Positions 1-4,840 of a stretch of DNA of 5,847 nt are shown here, in pieces. The stretch comes from Leucobacter sp. Its GTDB lineage: Bacteria; Actinomycetota; Actinomycetes; Actinomycetales; Microbacteriaceae. Position 1 is the first letter of the stretch; every line of letters begins with the position of its first letter. The translations under genes were made by a program, and so were the position numbers. The notes beneath the pieces were generated by a model. The model worked only from the letters and a program-made list of their open reading frames with translations, had not been told where the DNA came from and made no database searches. The stretch is taken from positions 1 to 5,847 of the forward strand of contig JAAZHL010000237.1 in NCBI GenBank assembly GCA_012510755.1. The letters are read 5' to 3'.

Positions 1-2706
1 ACCAATCTGAATATCGTTGAACTTGCCCAGGCCAATACCGGCCTCGAAATCAGTCTTCACTTCAGTGACATCATCCTTGAATCGGCGCAGCGACTCGATA
101 GCGAGGCCATCGGCAATCACCACACCCTCGCGAATGACGCGCGCCTTCGCGTTGCGGGTAATGGTGCCGCTGCGAACAATGACACCCGCGATGTTGCCGA
201 ACTTCGACGAGCGGAAAACCTCGCGAATCTCGGCCACACCAGACTGTACCTCTTCGTATTCGGGCTTGAGCATGCCCTTGAGCGAACCCTCAATATCTTC
301 AAGTGCGTTGTAGATGACATTGTAGAAACGAATGTCGATGCCTTCACGGGCAGCACGCTCACGCGCCTTGACGTCAGGTCGTACGTTGAAGCCAATGACG
401 ATCGCGTTGTCGATTGTTGCCAAGTCGACGTCGCTCTCGGTGATCGCACCAACGCCGCGGTGCAGAATGCGCAGCTGCACCGAATCGTCGACCTCGATCT
501 TCATGAGCGACTCCTCGAGCGCTTCAACCGCACCCGACACGTCACCCTTGATGATGAGGTTGAGCGACTCAACCTTGCCATCTTCGAGCGCCTTCGTGAA
601 GTCCTCAAGGCTGATGCGCTTGCGGGCCTTCGCGAGCTGAGCATTACGTTCAGCAGCCTCACGCTTTTCAGCGATCTGACGGGCCGTGCGGTCTTCATCA
701 GTGACAATGAAGTTGTCGCCCGCACGCGGCACACTCGACAAGCCCTGCACCTGCACCGGTCGAGACGGCAACGCCACCTCAACAGCATCGCCGTTCTCGT
801 CTTGCATTGCACGCACGCGACCAAATGCGGTACCAGCCACGATCGCATCGCCGACCCGCAACGTACCCGACTGAATGAGCACTGTCGCAACCGCGCCACG
901 ACCCTTATCGAGCTTGGCTTCGATCGCCACGCCACGAGCGTTCTTGTTCGGGTTCGCCCGCAGGTCAAGACCCGCATCTGCAGTAAGCAGCACCGCATCA
1001 AGCAGTTCAGTGATGCCAATGTTGTTCTTCGCCGACACGTCGACGAACATCACATCGCCACCGTACTCTTCTGCCACCAAACCGAACTCAGTCAACTGTT
1101 GACGCACCCGCTGCGGGTTCGCCTCTTCTTTATCGACCTTGTTCACTGCGACAACGATCGGCACGTTCGCAGCCTGGGCGTGGTTAAGCGCCTCAATGGT
1201 CTGCGGCATGATGCCGTCGTCAGCAGCGACCACAAGAATCGCGATATCAGTGACCTGAGCGCCACGGGCACGCATGGCGGTGAACGCCTCGTGACCAGGG
1301 GTGTCAATGAAGGTCAACGCACGGTCAATACCCTCATGCATCGTATGCACCTGGTACGCACCAATGTGCTGCGTGATGCCACCGGCCTCGCCACCGCCCA
1401 CATTCGCCTGACGAATCGCGTCAAGCAAACGGGTCTTACCGTGGTCGACGTGACCCATGACGGTGACCACCGGCGGGCGCGCCTCAAGCACGTCGTCACC
1501 TTCGTCTTCGAGCTCAGCCTCGATATCAATGTCGAAGCCCTCAAGCAGCTCGCGGTCTTCATCCTCGGGCGAAACAATCTGCACCTTGTAGCCGAGCTCT
1601 TCGCCCAGAATCTGGAACGTCGCCTCGTCGAGCGACTCAGTAGCCGTCGCCATCTCACCCAAGTGAAACAGCACGGTCACAAGGTTCGACGCACTGGTGT
1701 TAATCTTCTCGGCGAAGTCGCCGAGCGAAGCGCCACGGCGCAGACGGATCGGCGTTGCCCCATCACCACGAGGTACGCTGACGCCACCAAGTGATGGCGC
1801 CTCGCGCATCTCAAATTCTTGCCGCTTTGCCCGCTTCGACTTACGAGCCTTGCTCTTGCTGCCACCGCGACCGAACGCACCAGCAGTACCTGCGCCACGA
1901 CCACCACGGCCACGACCAGCGAACCCACCGCCGGGGCGGGGCGCGCCGAACCCTGGTGTGGCGCCACCGGCACCGGCACCGGCACCTGCGCCACCCGGAC
2001 GACCTGCACCACCGGGACGACCAGCACCACCGGGACGGCCAGCCCCACCGGGACGACCTGGACCACCAGCACCCTGCGGGCGCGGAGCGGGGCGCGGAAT
2101 GTTACCGGGGTTCGGGCGAGTGCCCATGCCCTGGCTGCTCGCAAACGGGTTATTACCCGGGCGCGGCGGGCGCGGAATACCCATACCTTGGCTGCTCGCA
2201 AACGGGTTATTACCGGGACGCGGGCCACCAGGCTTCGGGCCTGGCTTCGCGGGACCGGGCTTCGCCGCCCCAGATGCTGCAGGCTTCGCTGCTGGCTTCT
2301 TCGGGCCAGGCTTCACCCCAGAAGGCGTGGGAGCAGCCGGAGTCTGGGCAGCAGGCGCAGGCTTCGCCGCAGGCGTTGCCTCAGCCTTCGGAGCCTCAGG
2401 GGCTGGTTTCGCCGCCGAAGCAGGCTTCGCAGAAGCAGCTTCAGGAGCTGCTGGTTTCTTCGCAGGCCCTGGCGTGGGCTTCTTGGGCGCAGGCGCAGCC
2501 TCGGCAGCAGCGGCAGAACCGCTCTCTGCAGCTGGCTTTGCAACACCCTCAGCCTGCAACTGGGCCTTGACTTTACGTGCTACGGGCGGTGCAACCGCCG
2601 AAGAGGGCGCCTTGACGAATTCGCCCATTTCTTTCAGCTTGGCCAGAACGACCTTGCTGTCGACACCGAGCTCACTAGCGATCTCGTGTACGCGTGGGTT
2701 AGCCAC
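1..2706 (-). CDS. infB: Translation initiation factor IF-2 (3' end truncated by window edge)
   Basis: IF2 is the GTPase that delivers formyl-Met-tRNA to the 30S subunit and promotes 70S joining in the cytoplasm. The frame is open from the GTG at 2706 to the window edge: 902 codons, no frameshift seen. It starts VANPRVHEIASELGVDSK, the typical actinobacterial IF2_N start, which supports the GTG. Layout by residue: IF2_N about 1-50; Ala/Lys/Pro linker about 63-162; Gly/Arg-rich repeats about 163-282; basic segment KARKSKRAKRQEFEM about 286-300; second IF2_N-like region about 303-376; G domain from about 411; domain II about 585-690; domain III about 700-800; C-terminal initiator-tRNA-binding domain from about 815. 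GTPase motifs are intact: G1 GHVDHGKT 418-425, G2 GGITQHIGAY 442-451, G3 DTPGHE 468-473, G4 NKVD 522-525, G5 SAK 558-560. The last visible residues are GKFNDIQIG, so about 15-25 residues are missing. It is the last gene of the visible nusA-ylxR-infB cluster, 76 bp after ylxR. Confidence 0.98.
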   Translation of the reverse strand, partial: MANPRVHEIASELGVDSKVVLAKLKEMGEFVKAPSSAVAPPVARKVKAQLQAEGVAKPAAESGSAAAAEAAPAPKKPTPGPAKKPAAPEAASAKPASAAKPAPEAPKAEATPAAKPAPAAQTPAAPTPSGVKPGPKKPAAKPAASGAAKPGPAKPGPKPGGPRPGNNPFASSQGMGIPRPPRPGNNPFASSQGMGTRPNPGNIPRPAPRPQGAGGPGRPGGAGRPGGAGRPGGAGRPGGAGAGAGAGGATPGFGAPRPGGGFAGRGRGGRGAGTAGAFGRGGSKSKARKSKRAKRQEFEMREAPSLGGVSVPRGDGATPIRLRRGASLGDFAEKINTSASNLVTVLFHLGEMATATESLDEATFQILGEELGYKVQIVSPEDEDRELLEGFDIDIEAELEDEGDDVLEARPPVVTVMGHVDHGKTRLLDAIRQANVGGGEAGGITQHIGAYQVHTMHEGIDRALTFIDTPGHEAFTAMRARGAQVTDIAILVVAADDGIMPQTIEALNHAQAANVPIVVAVNKVDKEEANPQRVRQQLTEFGLVAEEYGGDVMFVDVSAKNNIGITELLDAVLLTADAGLDLRANPNKNARGVAIEAKLDKGRGAVATVLIQSGTLRVGDAIVAGTAFGRVRAMQDENGDAVEVALPSRPVQVQGLSSVPRAGDNFIVTDEDRTARQIAEKREAAERNAQLAKARKRISLEDFTKALEDGKVESLNLIIKGDVSGAVEALEESLMKIEVDDSVQLRILHRGVGAITESDVDLATIDNAIVIGFNVRPDVKARERAAREGIDIRFYNVIYNALEDIEGSLKGMLKPEYEEVQSGVAEIREVFRSSKFGNIAGVIVRSGTITRNAKARVIREGVVIADGLAIESLRRFKDDVTEVKTDFEAGIGLGKFNDIQIG
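1987..2058 (-). repeat. 18-bp tandem repeat in infB (four GRPGGA units)
   Basis: Four consecutive in-frame 18-bp units (2058-2041, 2040-2023, 2022-2005, 2004-1987) each encode GRPGGA. They differ only at third codon positions, which suggests the peptide repeat has been kept while the DNA drifted. It lies in the flexible Gly/Arg-rich linker of IF2, residues about 217-240. Such repeats are prone to copy-number change between strains. Confidence 0.85.
2122..2217 (-). repeat. 57-bp direct duplication in infB (PGNNPFASSQGMG twice)
   Basis: The 13-residue segment PGNNPFASSQGMG occurs at IF2 residues 164-176 (2179-2217) and again at 183-195 (2122-2160), offset by 19 residues (57 bp). The DNA of the two copies is nearly identical, with differences only at a few third positions. 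PGNNPF-type motifs are known in the linker of high-GC Gram-positive IF2; two nearly identical copies point to a local in-frame duplication. Confidence 0.85.
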
Positions 2707-2710
2707 TTTT

Positions 2711-2715
2711 CTCCT
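2711..2715 (-). promoter_or_regulatory. infB ribosome binding site, short spacer, partly in a hairpin
   Basis: On the minus strand AGGAG is followed by AAAA and then the GTG start at 2706. The 4-nt spacer is at the short end of normal. No other start gives the family N-terminus, so this site fixes the start. The AGG half also lies in the 3' arm of the hairpin at 2713-2738, so access to this site could depend on RNA folding. Confidence 0.8.
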
Positions 2716-2738
2716 GTCTGAAGTTCACGCCAGACAGG
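2713..2738 (-). promoter_or_regulatory. Hairpin that covers part of the infB Shine-Dalgarno
   Basis: Minus-strand RNA reads CCUGUCUG (2738-2731), a 10-nt loop, then CAGACAGG (2720-2713). This is a perfect 8-bp stem. The last bases of the 3' arm are also the first part of the infB Shine-Dalgarno AGGAG. The inverted repeat is visible directly; a role in limiting infB translation or linking it to ribosomes leaving ylxR is inference. No folding energy was calculated. Confidence 0.5.
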
Positions 2739-2782
2739 CGAGAACTATTGATTATCGGACGGGTCTCATTTTGAGCCGCTCA

Positions 2783-3040
2783 TTAGTTGTCCATGGTTGT
2801 TTCTAGCCTGTTCTCTAAAGGGCTTGTGTCGAGTACACCCGACACATTCAGTGCACGCGCGAAGGAGCGTCGCGACACCGCATGTTTCAGACACTCAGCA
2901 GTGGAATGAACCCGCGCACCGCGCCGAAGCAGTGCCGCACGCTCATCACCTTGCAGCTGACCATCATGCAATACCACCCGAACGAGCACATCTCTTGCCG
3001 CACGTTCACGGCAACCGACGCATGTCCGAAGCGAAATCAT
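2783..3040 (-). CDS. ylxR: YlxR family RNA-binding protein (DUF448)
   Basis: Small 85-residue cytoplasmic protein of the YlxR/DUF448 family, encoded between nusA and infB as in most Gram-positives. The Bacillus subtilis homologue (RnpM) is reported to bind RNase P RNA; that role is transferred by family only. The signature RTCVGCR is at residues 5-11, followed by a basic helical part ending in AVSRRSFARAL at about 54-64. A further Cys is C50. The usual PGRGA segment reads LRRGA here (38-42), so the first Gly of the family loop is replaced. The ATG at 3040 has AGAAGG (3054-3049) with an 8-nt spacer. Translation ends with tandem stops, TAA then TGA. The gene is 100 bp downstream of nusA and 76 bp upstream of infB, in the same direction, and very likely co-transcribed with both. 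Confidence 0.93.
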   Translation of the reverse strand: MISLRTCVGCRERAARDVLVRVVLHDGQLQGDERAALLRRGARVHSTAECLKHAVSRRSFARALNVSGVLDTSPLENRLETTMDN

Positions 3041-3048
3041 TCTACCAG

Positions 3049-3054
3049 CCTTCT
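3049..3054 (-). promoter_or_regulatory. ylxR ribosome binding site
   Basis: Minus-strand AGAAGG lies 8 nt before the ATG at 3040. This is the expected distance, and it supports a start that leaves only four residues before the RTCVGCR signature. Confidence 0.75.
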
Positions 3055-3084
3055 ACAAGCTCACGTTCATGCACATTCTCAGCA

Positions 3085-3120
3085 CATTCGCTGTCGCGCT
3101 AGTAAGCGCTCCATCGAATG
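3085..3120 (-). repeat. Two-part hairpin in the nusA-ylxR spacer
   Basis: Inverted repeat with an outer 6-bp stem (CATTCG 3085-3090 with CGAATG 3115-3120) and an inner 5-bp stem (GCGCT 3096-3100 with AGCGC 3105-3109) around a 4-base loop. Unpaired bases of 5 nt on each side separate the stems. It follows directly on, and shares base 3120 with, the large hairpin at the nusA stop. No T-run follows, so it does not look like an intrinsic terminator. Confidence 0.45.
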
Positions 3121-3184
3121 CGCAAAAATTGATATCCGACTCAATCATTCATGATTGAGTCTGGTTGGATATCAATTTTTGCGC
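3120..3184 (-). repeat. Long bulged hairpin spanning the nusA stop codon
   Basis: An 18-base arm GCGCAAAAATTGATATCC (3120-3137) is perfectly complementary to 3167-3184. Inside it, GACTCAATCA (3138-3147) pairs perfectly with 3152-3161 around a 4-base loop (3148-3151). The only break is a 5-base bulge at 3162-3166, giving 28 paired bases in all. Bases 3141-3184 are the coding end of nusA (the KIDI codons and the TGA stop); 3120-3140 are noncoding. In the transcript a U5 run lies inside the outer stem rather than after it, so this is not a standard intrinsic terminator. An RNase III-type processing site, mRNA stabiliser or attenuator is possible, but nothing in the sequence decides between them. 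Confidence 0.8.
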
Positions 3185-4136
3185 CCGTTAGCTTGGCGGC
3201 GAGGCGGGCGTTCTGACCCTCCTTGCCGATCGCAAGCGACAGCTGAAAATCGGGCACAAGCGCACGAACCTGCTTGAGTTGCTCGTTCAGCATAAAAACA
3301 TCCGTGACCTTCGAAGGCGAAAGCGCGTTCGCAACAAACGTGGGCAACTCAGGTGAGTAGTCGACGATATCGATTTTCTCTTCACCAAGCTCGCTCATCA
3401 CCGCGCGCACACGACGCCCCATCTCACCGATGCAGGTGCCCTTGGCATTAATACCGGCCTGGTTCGCTCGCACGGCAACCTTCGTGCGGTGCCCAGCCTC
3501 ACGAGCAAGCGACACGATCTCAACCAAGCCCTCTGAAAGTTCTGGCACTTCAAGCTCAAAAAGCCTGCGCACAAGACCCGGGTGCGTGCGAGAAACCACG
3601 ATATGCGGCCCCTTCAGCCCCTTCGAGACGCTCGTGACATACACACGCAGGCGGGTGCCGTGCTTGTATTCCTCGCCGGGCACCTGCTCTTCTGGCGGCA
3701 TGATGGCCTCAAGGTCGCCCAAATCAATGTGGACCATGCGCGGGTTCGGGCCCTGCTGCACGATGCCCGACACAATATGGCCTTCTTTATCTTTGAACTG
3801 GCCCAGCACCTGGTCGTCACCGAGGTCTCGCAACCGCTGGTTAATCACCTGTTTCGCAGCGTTCGCACCGATGCGACCAAACTCTTCAGTGTCTGCAAAC
3901 GCTTCTCCGATGACTTCACCGGCGTCGTTCAGTTCGGGAACGAGCACACTAATAGCGCCAGTCTTTCGATCAAGACTGACACGCACCTGGTCATCGGCAG
4001 GCTCAGGGTTGCCAATATTGACCTCATGCTTGATGTAAGCGGTATGGATGGCCTGTTCGATGATGCTTGCCAGCTCATCGAAGGGAATTTCGCGCTCTCG
4101 TTCGAGCCCTCGCAGCATGGTGAGGTCGATCTTCAC
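3141..4136 (-). CDS. nusA: Transcription termination/antitermination factor NusA
   Basis: NusA binds RNA polymerase and nascent RNA and controls pausing, termination and antitermination in the cytoplasm. The product is 331 residues. Domains in order: N-terminal polymerase-binding domain about 1-115; S1 domain about 118-182; KH1 about 200-275 with the GxxG loop CIGEMG at 235-240 and the conserved KIDIVDYS at 254-261; KH2 about 278-325 with AIGKEGQNARLAAKLTGAKIDI (loop IGKEGQ 303-308). It ends just after KH2 and lacks the acidic C-terminal repeats of the E. coli protein, which is normal for Actinobacteria. The start is a GTG with a very strong Shine-Dalgarno 6 nt upstream and gives the family-typical KIDLTMLRGLEREREIPF. 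The stop codon lies in the 3' arm of a 28-bp hairpin. It is followed by ylxR and infB; rimP, the usual upstream neighbour, is absent. Confidence 0.98.
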   Translation of the reverse strand: MKIDLTMLRGLEREREIPFDELASIIEQAIHTAYIKHEVNIGNPEPADDQVRVSLDRKTGAISVLVPELNDAGEVIGEAFADTEEFGRIGANAAKQVINQRLRDLGDDQVLGQFKDKEGHIVSGIVQQGPNPRMVHIDLGDLEAIMPPEEQVPGEEYKHGTRLRVYVTSVSKGLKGPHIVVSRTHPGLVRRLFELEVPELSEGLVEIVSLAREAGHRTKVAVRANQAGINAKGTCIGEMGRRVRAVMSELGEEKIDIVDYSPELPTFVANALSPSKVTDVFMLNEQLKQVRALVPDFQLSLAIGKEGQNARLAAKLTGAKIDIQPDSIMND

Positions 4137-4221
4137 GGTGGGCCTCCTTCTATTCAGATTTCAGGTCTCGCTATGCGAGTCAGCTATTCAGAATACCTCA
4201 CCAGCTTGGAGATAGACACGA
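4137..4221 (-). other. nusA leader: short hairpin flanked by a direct repeat
   Basis: The 85-bp gap between the lipoprotein stop and nusA contains a 5-bp hairpin (CTCGC 4167-4171, loop 4172-4174, GCGAG 4175-4179). On either side is the 9-bp direct repeat CTATTCAGA (4150-4158 and 4184-4192), offset 34 bp. The second copy also forms part of TATTC-T-GAATA. There is no T-run after the hairpin, so it is not a clear terminator, and I found no convincing -35/-10 pair. Whether nusA has its own promoter here or is read through from upstream is open. Confidence 0.4.
4143..4151 (-). promoter_or_regulatory. nusA ribosome binding site (near-perfect)
   Basis: Minus-strand AGAAGGAGG with a 6-nt spacer before the GTG at 4136. 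This strong complementarity to the 16S rRNA tail settles the GTG over the internal ATG six codons later. It is the strongest ribosome binding site in the window. Confidence 0.9.
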
Positions 4222-4788
4222 TCAGTACGTTTCAAAGCGGTCAAAGCCTGTCGGCGCACTGAAACACGGGCTAAAACTGCTCGCAGATACCCGCAGCGTG
4301 GTCGCGGTTGGCGTATACGACTCAAGATAGAACGTATAGCCTTCTGGCGACACCAGCGCGACCACACGTTCGCGTGATTCGCCGGTCGAACTGACCTCCC
4401 AGCCCGGTCTTTCAGCGTAGGCCGCTTGCACCTCATCAAATAGCGCATCGACACTGATATCGCTTGCGACCTCTACGTCATACCCACCAGGCAAGAATAT
4501 TTCCTCCGCCGACCCGGTCAGCTTCTCGGCGGGTCGCTCTGACCAATCGCAGGTCATCGCATGCATACGATCGATTGGCCCGCTCATGCCACCCGTCACG
4601 ACATCAGTCGGCACGAAGCTGATGAGGTCAAACAACACATCATTTTGGTAGGCTCGCGCCTCGCTGAGAGTGATCGATGAGAGACCCGAACTCTGCGTCA
4701 TTGTCGACCGGTTTGGGGCGCACGCCGCTGTCATCAGCGCGAGCAGCAGCACGGCCGCCGCACATGTAACACGTCTCAAAGATCTCAT
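4222..4788 (-). CDS. Putative secreted lipoprotein of unknown function
   Basis: I do not recognise a family. The 188-residue product begins with a basic stretch (MRSLRR), a hydrophobic core rich in Ala/Leu (about 8-19) and the lipobox-like TAAC, with lipidation expected at C23. The mature part would be about 166 residues, anchored to the outer face of the membrane. Its only other cysteines, C80 (in TCDW) and C175 (in SPCF), could form a disulfide. The ATG at 4788 is chosen because it gives the signal peptide and has GGTGAGG 5 nt upstream. The same frame is open back to 4989, but that extension overlaps the hydrolase gene and would bury the signal peptide. It lies 52 bp after the hydrolase in the same direction and is probably co-transcribed with it. 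It occupies the position where rimP is normally found but has no RimP-like sequence. Confidence 0.8.
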   Translation of the reverse strand: MRSLRRVTCAAAVLLLALMTAACAPNRSTMTQSSGLSSITLSEARAYQNDVLFDLISFVPTDVVTGGMSGPIDRMHAMTCDWSERPAEKLTGSAEEIFLPGGYDVEVASDISVDALFDEVQAAYAERPGWEVSSTGESRERVVALVSPEGYTFYLESYTPTATTLRVSASSFSPCFSAPTGFDRFETY

Positions 4789-4793
4789 CGAAA

Positions 4794-4800
4794 CCTCACC
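4794..4800 (-). promoter_or_regulatory. Ribosome binding site deciding the lipoprotein start
   Basis: Minus-strand GGTGAGG with a 5-nt spacer before the ATG at 4788. Together with the signal peptide that begins there, it argues against the longer in-frame start at 4989 inside the hydrolase gene. Confidence 0.65.
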
Positions 4801-4840
4801 ATCAGCAGCATCCTGGTCATCATCATTGAGCCCTTCACCG

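Noticed and set aside
460..1794. Long open frame of 444 codons on the plus strand
   Set aside because: It is antisense to the highly conserved GTPase part of infB. The translation is rich in His/Arg/Thr with no recognisable domain, as expected from the mirror of GC-biased codons.
1697..2806. Plus-strand frames over 2 kb encoding Pro/Gly/Ala-rich or Thr/Arg-rich proteins
   Set aside because: These are antisense readings of the repetitive Ala/Lys/Pro and Gly/Arg linker of IF2. The low complexity of the gene keeps several frames free of stops.
3120..3184. Standard intrinsic terminator at the end of nusA
   Set aside because: The T-run lies within the outer stem and about 9 bases after the inner stem, not directly after a GC-rich stem. 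The downstream genes ylxR and infB are normally in the same operon.
4137..4260. A sigma-70-like promoter for nusA
   Set aside because: TTGAAA and TATTCT-like hexamers can be picked out, but none pair at 16-18 bp spacing with a good partner, so no promoter is called.
3582..4262. Plus-strand open frame opposite nusA
   Set aside because: It is antisense to a full, well-conserved nusA, has no domain that I recognise and no good ribosome binding site.
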